Below, piece by piece: positions 12,301-21,419 of a DNA stretch of 64,000 bases (the first letter of the stretch is position 1; each line of letters opens with the position of its first letter). Source of the stretch: Undaria pinnatifida (taxonomy: Eukaryota > Sar > Phaeophyceae > Laminariales > Alariaceae); the NCBI GenBank assembly GCA_012845835.1, contig JABAKD010000030.1:9399805-9463804 (forward strand), given 5' to 3'. The notes beneath the pieces were generated by a model. That model was not told where the DNA came from. It worked only from the letters and a program-made list of their open reading frames with translations, and did no database searches. The position numbers and the translations under genes are program-made.

Positions 12301-15247
12301 TAAATGATCACCCAAACGTTGGAGGTGTCTCTATTTGGAGTAGTAGGAACGGTGCTCCGTCTCGAAAGGGATGCGTGGTCAATGGTCCAATGACTAAGGC
12401 AAGCAACAAATGAAATGAATACGCCCTCCCGCCTCCCCTCTCTCTCTGCTCCCAATCCAAAACGTATCGGGTATGCGACGGTAACGAAGACACTCTGACC
12501 TGCGAATGCCGTCTGCCTCTTCCTCCCAAACGCCGGCGGAACACACCTGAGACGGCTGGCAGCGCTATATGCGTAGGCTTGACTACTCGTGCTGTCTGTA
12601 TTTCGCGATCGCGCTCGCGTCACGCCACGCGACGAGGGAGGTATACTAATACCCACTCTCACCTGCAGGTTCTGCGCTCGGTCGTATCTGGCGTAGATGA
12701 ACTCGTACGGCGACCGGAAGGAGATGTCCGGGTCATCGTTTATCATGATCGGCGCGATGTTCGCCTCGGGATCTCCGGCGGCTGCAGCTTTGGCGAGCTC
12801 AAACTCATCGAGAAGCAGCCTTCGCTGTACCTGCAACCGGGGGCGAACGTGGCGTTAGGAAAACACGAGACACGCAACTTGCCGTGCCCCCTCTGGTGGG
12901 CAAGATGCCTTGGAGGGCAGTATAGGCCTTGGCCCAGACTGTTGCTATGGTGGGGGGGGGGGGGGGTCATTCTTGGAAGGCCATTTTTTTTTGCCGTGGC
13001 TCGGGGTCAGCAGCGCGCGAGTGACTGCCCTGTTCCTTTTATGCAGTCTGAAGCTTTCGTCTTGTGTTTTTCATGTTGTGATTTTAATCCGCAATGGCAT
13101 GGTAACTTTTTCGCTGTTCACCAAGAAAAAAAAAACGCCTCTTGTGTGTGTGTTTTCCATCCAAAGGTAAGCAAAAGAATCACCCGTGCGAGTGGTGAAA
13201 ACCCGGGATTGGGAAAGGGGGTATATGAAAACATCAACAATACCGTATCCGCCTTGGTCTCAACTACGCAAAAATGGTTGAAACATAACTTGAAAATTAA
13301 GCCCTAACACTAACCCTGGCCCTAGCCAAAAACCGCCTGGGACGCCATGATGGAGCTAGTGCGGACTGTCAAGCCATTGTGTCGAAGCCGGGCCAATCGA
13401 AAAACACTGGCGTCCTGCTCATGAATCGACGAGCATCACGAGCCAACTACAAGTTACAGTTTCTTTCCGACGTTTTCGAGTTTTTGATACTACGCCAAGC
13501 AAAAGAAAACAGTAGTAGATCCGCATATATCTCGTAAAGCGAGTGCGCGAAATATCGTCCGCGACCGTCGTCGGAAATTATATTCCAATAGGTCCAGCTA
13601 GTTTACTCCCCCGTATTCCTCTTTTCTCTGTCCTTTCGGAACCGGCCCTCCTGCTTTCACTGCAGTCAACGCATGGGGGCATACCGAAGCACGCGCATTC
13701 CGTCCTCGTCGTTTACGGGTAACCCACCCGACTTACTGCGAGATTAACGGTGCATTTTACTCATTTTCAAAAGAATTGTCAGCCGAGCTTGTGCATCGCC
13801 TATTGATAAACCATCGACACGTTTGAGGTTTTATTGCATGTCGAGCGTTCTTACGCCCCCCCCGCCCCCGCCCCCGGGCTCTCCCCTCGAAGGCGAAATG
13901 AGTTGCGGAACGTGCGGATATTTACCCGTTTTTTTGCATTCTGCGAGAACGACCCTACTTTAAATTCAAGTAATTCCCCCGCAAAATTCGTGTGCGTGGG
14001 GGGGTTTTAGGCATGCTGATACATAGTGCTCTGCGTAGATGGGCAGTCTGTAGATTCGGTCATATGTCGGGGCGAAACCAGGTGAAATAGTAGATGTCAT
14101 AGTCACGTCACGGCCATCACGTAGATTGGCGAGAACGTAAGTGACACGGTGACGCTCTCTGGGGAAAAGCATCCCCACGTCGTTCACTGCCAGTCCTATA
14201 CTGTCTTCTAAGAGGAAGGATAGTGTCAGCCTTGTTTTTCGTCTGATCAAGCGAACCCACCGAGAGATAAACAACGACCTCAGGAACCATGAGGAGAGCG
14301 CTTCCCAACACCGACAATCCTGCGTCCCGCTCGGCGATACCATCACAATGCGCCAAGGTTGACACCCACAGCCCGGCGAAAGACCACCACCCATCACCAA
14401 CATGGGGCACACGGTCTCTTTTCAAAATTGCGTATTGTTGGACATGTTCTATGGCAATACAATGGGACTTCTATGCCAATGCCATGCGATTGCCACGACA
14501 GTTAGTGTCACATGGAACTGCCCCTGCCATAGAGAGCATTAGCACGGCAATGCCGTGGCAGCGACCATGGCACGCCAGATGGATGGTCTGCCATGGGCTT
14601 TGGCACGGCAGTGGCAGTCCCATGGCAACTATTAATATTAATACCACCCGACCGTTTCATTGCCGTGGTAATGGGTGCTGTGAAAACCCATGACAATGCC
14701 ATAAACGCCCATATAACGGCAATGCGGTATTACCATCAACTGCTACGGCATTGCCATGAAAGTCCATGTGAAAATTCGCGAACGCCCATGAACGCCCACG
14801 ACATGGCAAGAGCACCCATGAAAACGCCCCGATTGCTATGACGTCGCCATTGCGTTGCCATGAAACTGCCATGGCACGCCACGCGGACTTTCATTACGCG
14901 CCATGAAAACTCAAACGATACGCAGTATACACACCGCCCAAACAAATTTCCATGTAATGTGGCTCATATTTTGTTAGATACAGCGATTGCTTGTAACTTG
15001 TAAGGATACGTTTGGTTTCTATTAGAAAAGTTACCTGGTCGGCGAACTGCCTGAGGCGCTGCACGGGAGCCCTAATCTCGCAGAAGATATCTCTCCCGCT
15101 CACACTGAAGTACACACGAACCGTCAAGCCGGCAGCAATAATCTGGCGTATGGCTTTGCCGGCATACTCAGTCATCACTCCAGCTTCCTCAGCTTTGAAG
15201 ACCATCACGTAATCGAACCCGTACCCTTCCGCTGCAACATGCTCGAT
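397..15247 (-). CDS. Anoctamin (TMEM16) family protein, copy A, partial
   Basis: Thirteen exons read on the minus strand (5' to 3'): 15035-15247, 12663-12830, 11137-11302, 9596-9682, 8971-9025, 8427-8542, 6906-6977, 6215-6281, 4971-5078, 3946-4082, 2617-2816, 1608-1752, 397-647. All have AG acceptors and GT donors and join in one frame (1785 bases, 595 codons). Family hallmarks in order: cytosolic N-domain (FDYVMVFK), YGEKIGLYFHFLGHLTTW, LEFWKRKEQ, ARPEYKGEF, FENHRTSTEYEDSL, and the signature DYAELAVQFGYITLF-VAFPLAPFLAL with NNYVECRSDA. Anoctamins are multi-pass membrane Ca2+-activated channels or lipid scramblases; which this one is cannot be told. The E and D of YVECRSDA match the TM8 Ca2+ ligands, and DYAE supplies TM7 acids, but the TM6 LNxxYE position reads LNAIYK. 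Exon 1 was not found upstream of 15247, and the two C-terminal exons lie beyond the left window edge. Confidence 0.93.
1109..1166. repeat. Short direct duplication in an anoctamin A intron
   Basis: Two adjacent copies of a ~28-bp unit reading TCGGCCCCCAACCTTAGTAG followed by ATTAGA, with essentially no divergence. This looks like a recent slippage or tandem duplication without coding content. Confidence 0.7.
6776..6838 (+). other. tRNA-like relic in an intron
   Basis: TTAGCTCAGTGGTTA matches the tRNA D-arm/A-box consensus. It is followed by a stem-like TGGG...CCCA and a GTTG...CCAAC stem where an anticodon arm and T-arm would lie. The flanking seven-base segments do not pair as an acceptor stem and the B-box is degenerate, so this is at most a decayed tRNA or the head of a tRNA-derived SINE. 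Confidence 0.25.
7375..7560. repeat. GGGTC-rich pentamer element, intron of anoctamin A
   Basis: Imperfect (GGGTC)n units separated by CAGGAGGTTT-like spacers, changing to the complementary (GACCC)n near 7535-7555, so the element is roughly inverted-repeat in structure. The same vocabulary (GGGTCAGGAGGT, TCGCGGGTCGA) recurs at 10525-10700, showing a dispersed family rather than a simple microsatellite. Confidence 0.6.
7895..8087. mobile_element. Small MITE-like element, TA-flanked
   Basis: Left end CAGCAGTAGTAGTGGT...CTATAGCGCCGG and right end (reverse complement) CAGTAGTATTGG...CTATAGTGCCG are imperfect inverted repeats, with TA just outside both ends. The interior repeats CACTATAG-type motifs and has no ORF. 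The TIR match is imperfect, so the boundary could be off by a few bases. It lies in an anoctamin A intron. Confidence 0.45.
8231..8324. repeat. ~47-bp tandem duplication
   Basis: Two copies of a unit containing AGCCCTTAAAGTGCTGC then AAGACCGTCCC, differing at a few bases. Intronic (anoctamin A), with no coding potential. Confidence 0.65.
9950..10165. repeat. Dispersed repeat shared with 46280-46500
   Basis: Starts near GCCATCCCGCGGAAGGGGTG and continues with CAGCATTTAT, GAGCTC and a CACTTGAGAGCTCAA block. Corresponding blocks occur in the same order at 46280-46500, in an intron of anoctamin B. Element class unknown. Confidence 0.55.
10215..10480. repeat. Minisatellite with 30-bp higher-order unit
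   Basis: Built from ACCGTTACT-type 6-9-bp units. Over 10325-10430 there is a clear 30-bp repeat, GCTATTAATACTACCGTTAC plus TACCGTTACT, in three near-identical copies. It gives long Thr/Val/Asn-rich open frames on both strands that are artefacts of the repeat. Located in an anoctamin A intron. Confidence 0.8.
10525..10702. repeat. Second GGGTC-rich pentamer element
   Basis: Begins with GACCCGACCCGCC and contains (GGGTC) units separated by CAGGAGGTTNYGAAATCTCGCGGGTCGA-like spacers, ending ACCTGACCCGTGAAAAACC. The two ends are inverted relative to each other. Homologous to 7375-7560. Confidence 0.6.
11540..12412 (+). pseudogene. LINE remnant (C-terminal end of a non-LTR retrotransposon ORF), antisense in anoctamin A intron
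   Basis: Plus-strand reading frames contain a lysine/arginine-rich run (GMHRLETNRDVIKLKW near 11573-11620), KLKLRFCVGDLDLPERRK near 11950-12003, a CxC-like stretch (YPCGTRVE), then after a frameshift THVVGECEMYKEERDALEEE near 12085-12140, ending NGPMTKASNK and TGA at about 12412. The PCG...H...C arrangement is the gag-knuckle-like C-terminus known from many LINE ORF2 proteins. Internal stops and frameshifts make it non-functional. This is a different family from the LINE copies at 17.6, 26.0 and 33.6 kb. Family assignment rests on motif order only. Confidence 0.65.
14010..14420 (-). pseudogene. Unrecognised protein remnant, homologous to 17225-17600
   Basis: Minus-strand sequence with DGRDVTMTSTISPGFAPTYD near 14050-14115 and SVLGSALLMVPEVVVYLS in another frame near 14260-14320. 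The plus-strand sequence at 17225-17600 carries the counterparts DGLDVTVTSNIPGFTPTM and VLGSALPMVPG in the same order. The frame changes between blocks, so neither copy is intact. Two copies on opposite strands suggest a mobile element or a duplicated host gene fragment; no family was recognised. Confidence 0.45.
14450..14895. repeat. GCCATGGCA-rich degenerate repeat
   Basis: Dense in GCCATGGCA, CATGGCA and TGCCATG half-palindromes spaced irregularly over about 450 bp. The motif is self-complementary, so the tract can form many short hairpins. No ORF of note. Lies in the intron between the second and third exons seen in anoctamin A. Confidence 0.6.
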
Positions 15248-15595
15248 CTGGTTTGGGGTTGGGTGCACGGGCGGGAGAAATGGGCACAGAAAAAAAATGT
15301 TGACAAAAAACGAGGAGAGAAACAACAAAAACAGGGGTCAACTAGCGTAAACAGTATAATGAATAGATTGCATACGCGCCGGAGTATATATATTGTGATA
15401 TTTAAACGGTCTGGAGAATGGGAACGGACGACGAACATGCCAAATGCATGCCGATACATCGCGCGGCGCACTGGATCGCTGGCGGCCGTTGTCTACTAAT
15501 AGGTTCCGCGCAGAGATCCACGAGACGCGTAGAACGACAGCACCGAAACGGACAGCGACCCCATCTACTGAGCAAGTTACACCAACTCAAAGATT

Positions 15596-15716
15596 TCTTC
15601 GGTTTGGTTCGGTTCGGTTCGGTTCGGTTCGGTTCGGTTCGGTTCGGTTCGGTTCGGTTCGGTTCGAGTTGGTTATGTCCTTCCACATCCGTAGGGTTCG
15701 GTTTGGTTCGGTTCAG
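15596..15716. repeat. (GGTTC)n pentanucleotide tract
   Basis: Near-perfect (GGTTC) repeats from 15603 to about 15667, then a spacer and a second short run (15694-15716). The motif differs by one base from the GGGTC elements at 7.4 and 10.5 kb. Located just upstream of the first exon seen for anoctamin A. Confidence 0.85.
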
Positions 15717-16817
15717 AGCTGCCACCTCGGTTGTCTTACTGATTGGTACGGTTTCTGGTCCCATCCGTAGGATAGGAATGAACTCCTTGAAGAAACTCGG
15801 TTCTCTTCAAGAATCTGAAAATCCCAGGGAAAAAAAAGGGAAAGAAACGCGGTTCCCTCGCGCAGTTGGCAGTCCGAACATATCGGCCCGAAACCCGTCG
15901 GTCCAAAACGTTGTTGATTATTGATTTCTGCGCGCGTATAGACTAAGCTATAAATTCGTATGGGGCTAGTCGGTGTTACTTGCCCGGTTACTTGTGCGGT
16001 GGCTAATTGTTTTCCTTCAGTTTTTACAAGCATTTTGCCCCCCTCATTTATCAACGTAAGACAACCTCGCTACTTTCAAGTATTTTCAAGCCAACCACGT
16101 CCCAAGGAGAAAGCTTGTAATACGATATAAATGACGAATGGTCGCCGTTATTGGTGCGAAATTAACTGATCGAATATTTGTTCGTGCTAGTTACCAGAGT
16201 CACACTCGTATAAGAACCGAATGTTTCTCTGTTCAGGTTTACACGGGAGACTCGGAAAAATACGTACCCATTCCATCACTTCATTCACCCGCCATTTTCG
16301 TTGAAGCCCCGGCCCCCCTTTTTCCTACTCCCTTACCACTTCCTACCGCAAAGGCTGGTAGTGCGGAGTTGATACACCATGCGGCAATGCTCCTACTCCT
16401 ACTGCGCAGCAGGTGCATTCGGAACCCAGTGTAGTAGACTGCCCCAGACGTTGGTTGGGTGGTGTCGTCTGCGTCCTTGCAAGTTGCTGATTGTCTGTTT
16501 GTGCTTTGTTCTCGTGTGGTCCTGTTTCCCTCTTTCTTTCCGCCTCTTTTCTCTTTGTTCTTGCAGGTAGCCCGGTGTGCTGGCTTGCGTATATATTTTG
16601 CCCTCGCGTCCATTGCGGTCGGCATTGCATCGTCAAATCGCCTTGCCGTATTTGCCATGTGAATCTCTGCCAGCTTGGATTGTGTTCATCGTGCAACTGT
16701 GACATATTGCCGATTTGCACTTCTTCAATATATTCGCACGCTGATCGAAAGGCTTTGCTGTTTTACCTGGATGTCAGAGGATAGTTAAATTTGTGGGTGC
16801 TACTGATTACTGATTCA

Positions 16818-16917
16818 GGTGGCGTAGCTTCTTCGGGTGTTGGGTGGCGTAGCTACTTCGGGTGTTGGGTGGCGTAGCTTTTTCGGGTGTTGGGTGGTGT
16901 AGCTTCTTCGGGTGTTG
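16818..16917. repeat. 25-bp tandem repeat, four copies
   Basis: Four units of GGTGGCGTAGCTTCTTCGGG plus TGTTG begin at 16818, 16843, 16868 and 16893, with one or two differences each. Confidence 0.9.
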
Positions 16918-17224
16918 TGTGTGGGCGCTGCCGGCAAGGAGTCCGCGATGGTGAAGTTTTTTGTCATAAGGCTTAGTTTGGGTGGTAAGCTATGCAATTA
17001 TTGTCGGGATTCAAGGAGGCTGTAGACACGTTGAGCAGTATCACATACCATACCAGATAGTGGGGTAGGCTCTTGTTCGGCGGGATGAGGGGGTTGGTTA
17101 CTAAATAATACCGGTACAAGTGCCTGACACATTTCGGGGTTCTGCCGACGACATGACGACATGATCATGTCGCGATGGCATTTATTAATCTTGCTCCGGC
17201 GTCAACCCTTTTCACGCATACTGC

Positions 17225-17600
17225 TGTGTTGGGATTCCGAGAGAGGATACGTGGTTTGGTCGGTGCTGGGAAGCGCTCTTCCCATGGTTCCGGGTCTTTA
17301 TTTGTCTCTCCTCATGGCTCGCTGGTGAAACTCAAGGCCTACATTATACTCTCTACTAAAAGGACACTCAGAGACACAAAGCAGAGTCGTGGGCAGCAGC
17401 AGCACAAGCAGGGAACGACAGGGGGAGTCCTTCTAAACCACTCCGTCGCCTACATTAAGGCCCATCTATGATGGCCTTGATGTGACCGTGACATCTAATA
17501 TACCTGGTTTCACCCCAACGATGACATGGTTTCACATCAAACATGTCGAATCCATGAACTACCCATTCTACGGAGAGCACTCCAGAACAATATATGGTAT
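17225..17600 (+). pseudogene. Unrecognised protein remnant, homologous to 14010-14420
   Basis: Contains VLGSALPMVPG-like and DGLDVTVTSNIPGFTPTM blocks separated by frame changes and a stop, matching the order in the minus-strand copy at 14.0-14.4 kb. It abuts the 5' truncation point of a LINE copy at about 17622, so the LINE probably inserted into or next to it. Confidence 0.4.
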
Positions 17601-17621
17601 AAATAGTGACGGTAAGTATCA

Positions 17622-18640
17622 CGTGCGCAAACGGAGGACAACGTTTGCGGGATTCGTGGCACGTATGGGGGAGGAGCGTCTACCGCAGAGGGTGATGTTT
17701 GGGGAGCTTGTTGGGGGTAAAGACTACTCAGGGGGGCAAGAGAAGGACTGGATGGTGCACCTGAAGGAGGATATGTCGGCCTTTGGAATGAAGTTCGAAG
17801 GGTGGCGAAAGGCTGCACAGAAGGCCGGCAGATGGTTTCGACGGGTAGAGGAGGGAGCAGAGTCAGAGGAGGGAGCAGAGTCATTAATGCGGAAATGGCA
17901 TGGCACGGAGAGATGCAGAGCTGCACGAAACGCAAAGGCCGCTGTAGCGTTATCCACCGTCGGCATCTCTAAACGGCCGGGGGGGGGGGGGGGGGGGAAG
18001 GGGGGAAGGGGGGGCGTCCTGCCCAAGAGACTGAAGTCTGGGTCTGGCCATCATTGTCCTGAAGTTTGTGGGCCTTCCAATGGCCATCACAAGCTACTCG
18101 TAGCGAAAGGCCGCCCTCACTTCTTCGCCTTGTTGCGTTCTTCCCCCGGTGCCGTTGATGCAATTGATACCCTCTATGAGCCCAAAGCCGTTTTTTTAGT
18201 CGGTTCCTAGGGTCTGCTAGTATGTTTTTTTTTGCCTTTCCGTTCCTTCCTTCCTCTTGTCTTGTCTTTTAATTTCTGTTATTTTCATTCCTTTTCTTTT
18301 TCGCTTTCTTCTCTTCTCTGCTCTTTTATTTTATTTTCTTGCTTCTTTTCTCTTCTTTTTTCCAGTTGACTTGAGTCTGACGTGCGTATGCTTAGTGATA
18401 CGTACTCGTACGTAACTCCCGATTTCACTTTTCATATGTTCTGGCGGAGGCATGAGTTGCGTCAGCTACGATATATGCGTGTACCACCTTTCGTTTGTTT
18501 GTATTTTTCCCTCGGGTATCCCTCCACTCCAGAGTGACTGGACCCCGTCCTGTGACCACGGACTTGGATTATGCTCGCGCGAGTTAATTTGAGAACCACA
18601 ACAACACCAACAATCACGATCAGAAACAACGTATTCGCAT
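17622..18640 (+). mobile_element. LINE family 1, 5'-truncated copy
   Basis: Begins at VRKRRTTFAGFVARMGEERL, runs through GELVGGKDYSGGQEKDW and FGMKFEGWRKAAQKAGRW to GISKRPG, passes a G-rich tract (17978-18017) and reaches a stop near 18209. Then comes TAGGGTCTGCTAGTATG, a pyrimidine-rich tract (18220-18362), a 3' module (TTGAGTCTGACGTGCGTATG ... GTGACTGGACC) and an AAC-rich end. The same order occurs at 33.58 kb (plus) and 26.8 kb (minus). The coding part is the C-terminal end of a non-LTR retrotransposon polyprotein; only the minus-strand copy retains RT-proximal sequence. Truncation at different points is typical of LINE insertion. Confidence 0.75.
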
Positions 18641-18741
18641 CGACCAATCCTATCCTTCCATTGTCCGATGATAGTGGAATCGCGTTAATCCAGCGTTGCG
18701 CGTCAGCAGAAACCTTGTATAATTAATCATCTGTTTGTAGC

Positions 18742-20113
18742 TACCGTATAACACGGAAGAAAGCACACCCCAGTGACAACAATTTGGCGTTTAAAAATAT
18801 TATGACCGGGTGTGCTGTTGTAGGGGGGTGTGGTATCTAACGTATCCCCGATGATACCAACCATGCACGGTAGCCCCACAGCTAGGGTGTGTGGTAAGGA
18901 GGGTGTGTGCTAACGTTATTAACGATTGCTAAGGAGTGAACAAACCCCAGCCAGATTACAGGGGGTGTGCTAACGAGGGGGTGTGCTAACGGTATCAATG
19001 ATTGCTAGGGAGAATGAACAGACCGCGGTAAGATTGGAGGGGGTATGATAACAAGGGGTGTGCTACCACATGAGAGGTACAGGTTTGAAACCAGAGTTTT
19101 TTTCCCATTATCACGTAGTGCCGGTGATGGTAAAGCACACGTTTGAAACCCGGGGATGGCAGCAAAAATCCCCGCCTTGCTGCGATACCAGAAAACAGTT
19201 ACCGGTACTGCAAACATACCAGTATTCAATGGTGAGTCTCCCGCCAATTGCACGTCGAAGGCCTTGTCCCACTGCTAAATCGTCTGCTGCCATCTTTTGA
19301 TCTGAACCCTTTTTTTCTAGCCCGAACCCAGCACAACAACAGCGCAGTATCGTACCGTTACCACCGCAGTGCGCGATGGTTGTTTGTTGACGTGCACCGG
19401 TATTACCACTGAAAATATCAAATCAAATGAGAAAAAAACACAAACAAGCGAAACCAAAACGAACGGCAAAATGAAGGAGGAACAATCGAGGAAAGGAGGG
19501 ACGCACATAATCATATACCGATACTGCTTGTCGGTACCACAGGTACCGGTAGCGGCATCACCGGAGGACCATTCAAACCTACCGGTACTCATTCTCAACC
19601 CCTGCAGAAAAGCACCGATATCGTACGATATGTCACCTGCGCTAATATGTTCGTATATCACAAGCTACAGACAGCAGTAGTTCACAAATAAAATTGTGTT
19701 ATTTTTCACTGAGATGCGCCACCACACCAAATACACCGGTAATACCCGTACCACCGGTAACGCGTAATAGGTTTCGTGCACCATGCCATTATAGATCGCA
19801 ACCAGCAGCACAGCAGGTACCGGTGGGGGTTGGGGCCGCAGACCCGTTCGGACCACTGTGATGGGGCACGGCTTTTGTTGCCTCGATGCTGGTGTCCTAA
19901 CCGGTGCCCGTTGCGGGTGAATGGTATCCACCAGACGGTGCGAAATTTTGGAGTTTTGTACTATGTTCAGGCGTTCCCGTAGGGGGTGTGGTATTCAACA
20001 AACACCCGGTGATAAAGTGATGGTCGAAAAACGAAACAAACCATATATCACCGGGTGTGTTCATGCAGGAGGGTGTTATCTGGCGGGGGGGTGTTTTCTT
20101 CCGTGCTACGGTA
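18742..20113. mobile_element. DNA transposon/MITE with ~28-bp TIRs
   Basis: Left end TACCGTATAACACGGAAGAAAGCAC and right end (reverse complement) TACCGTAGCACGGAAGAAAACAC are inverted repeats. Just inside both ends are repeated GGGTGTGCT/GGGGGTGTGGT motifs (18808-19070 and 19980-20100). The interior is unusually rich in ACCGGT. No transposase ORF was recognised, so it is non-autonomous. If the outermost TA is a target duplication the element belongs with Tc1/mariner-type transposons; the TA may instead be part of the TIR. Confidence 0.65.
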
Positions 20114-20164
20114 ATCAGTTAGTCCTTTTATATGGACGACATATTATACAAATATTATACAGTA

Positions 20165-20720
20165 GTTTTTCTTCTGTTTTTTTTTGCACACTTCTACTTT
20201 CCAGATTCTGGACAAGCCGTGGTAACAGGTGTCGTCCCCTTCCATTCTCTTCGGACTACATTTTTTTTCTTCACAATGGATCGAACTAACCCTAACCCTA
20301 ACCCTAACCACAACCCTAACCCTAACCCAACCGAAACATACCGATGAGTGATGAGTGATGAGTGCCCCCTGATGACGTCAGTGGGGTGAAATGGTTGAAA
20401 AAACACAACAACGAATATCTCTGCCCGGGTTCTTGCCTTCGATCTTTATCGCTCACACCTCTGGTCGGGTTCAACAATCCCACTGATGATGCTCGTCGAT
20501 TTTTCATCGAGTAGTGTTGCTCACTCACGCTCTCGCGCTTCCCGCAAGTCGGTCTGTGAACAAGAAAAAGTCCCCATGAATGTATAAGATTAATAATACG
20601 TATGCACTCGGAGGGGCTCGAACTCGCAAAACTGACCTATATACCAGGCTCGAGAATAACCCGATACACGGGGCGACCGGTACGGTAGTATGGACTTTGC
20701 CGGGGCCGCAAAAAACGAAA
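20165..20720 (-). mobile_element. tRNA-derived SINE carrying a telomere-like insertion
   Basis: On the minus strand the head (20600-20700) has a degenerate tRNA A-box region and a B-box GAGTTCGAGCCCC, matching the head at 21800-21900. The body shares GGACTTTTTCTTG, CGATGAAAAATCGACGAGC, GGCAAGAACC and the tail GGCTTGTCCAGAATCTGGAA. Relative to the 21.8-kb copy it has an extra ~190 bp (20235-20430) containing telomere-type repeats. Confidence 0.7.
20287..20332 (-). repeat. Interstitial TTAGGG-type telomere tract
   Basis: Seven CCCTAA-type units (plus strand reads CTAACCCTAACCCTAACC with a CCACAACC interruption). Too short and too embedded in SINE sequence to be a chromosome end; it indicates that the organism's telomere repeat is probably TTAGGG. 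Confidence 0.8.
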
Positions 20721-20811
20721 AATCGGCGTGAGCTTTGACTTGATGGCTGACACCGGGCAATCAACAGGCAGAAAAAAACAAAAAACGAAACGAAACGTGT
20801 TTTTTTATGTA

Positions 20812-21032
20812 CAGTGGGGGTTGCGGTTTAAGATAGGCAACATCCTGCCCTTTAAGCGCTCTTGACCCCAGGCCCGGGCTCTCTAAAACCCATATATGTT
20901 CTGTTATAGATAAGTCCCAAAATCTCGAAGCTTCAAGATAAAACATATCTTAAACCGATTTAGGAGAGCTAGGTGTTTAAGATAGTTTTCGTCGGTATGG
21001 CACACCGCTATCTTAAACCGCAACCCCCACTG
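20812..21032. mobile_element. MITE, 221 bp, perfect 25-bp TIRs
   Basis: Both ends read CAGTGGGGGTTGCGGTTTAA plus GATAG inwards with no mismatch over 25 bases. GTA lies immediately outside each end (20809-20811 and 21033-21035), a candidate 3-bp target duplication. Additional internal TTTAAGATAG-like subterminal copies occur. No coding capacity. Superfamily uncertain: a 3-bp duplication argues against Tc1/mariner, while the CAGT...ACTG ends resemble it. Confidence 0.85.
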
Positions 21033-21034
21033 GT

Positions 21035-21235
21035 ACCACGAAGTTTGCAGAGTTGAGTTTCAACCATTCAATGTTGTGCTTACTACTTACAGCTGACGCT
21101 TTCAATTTTTATAAAAACTAACTGATGTACCACCCGCAGCTTGCAGCTTGCGAAGTTGAGTTTCACCCATTCAATCGGTCGTAATCACAGCTGAGACGTT
21201 TTCCAATTTTTGTAAATACTAACTTCTATTTTCAT
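21035..21235 (+). repeat. Dispersed repeat family R, two partial copies
   Basis: Two neighbouring copies of the conserved block GCTTGCRAAGTTGAGTTTCA followed by ACCATTCAAT and CAGCTGACG. Family R has copies across the window at 28.2, 30.4, 32.6, 33.3, 34.9 (minus), 45.3, 56.0 (minus), 60.8, 61.8, 63.5 and 63.7 kb. Confidence 0.75.
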
Positions 21236-21419
21236 TGTCGTGCACTACCAAGCCATCGCGATGTATGCAGTGCTGCTGCGGCAGAACTATAGAGCGGGCG
21301 CACGAATATAGCTATACCATACCTTTAGACTAGAGGGTCAGCAGAAACCTTGGTATTAATATTAGTCCTCCCACTATAGACTACCAGTAGTCTATAGACT
21401 ATGGACTACTTCGTACGAT

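Larger units (their letters stand above)
15248..17224. other. Upstream flank of anoctamin A; no gene recognised
   Basis: This is where exon 1 of copy A would be sought. No minus-strand exon resembling the proline-rich first exon of copy B was found. The stretch holds the GGTTC tract, a 25-bp tandem array at 16818-16917, and near 16565-16660 a sequence (GGTGTGCTGGCTTG...TTTTGCCC...CATTGCGGT) that recurs near 23940-24010, implying another dispersed repeat. Confidence 0.5.

Noticed and set aside
12579-13307. Plus-strand 242-residue ORF
   Set aside because: It overlaps an anoctamin A exon in antisense and a poly-G run; composition is random.
15402-15764. Minus-strand ORF with EPNRTEPNRT repeats
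   Set aside because: Direct translation of the GGTTC microsatellite.
20281-20340. Possible chromosome end
   Set aside because: Only seven telomere-type units, followed by unrelated DNA on both sides and nested in a SINE.
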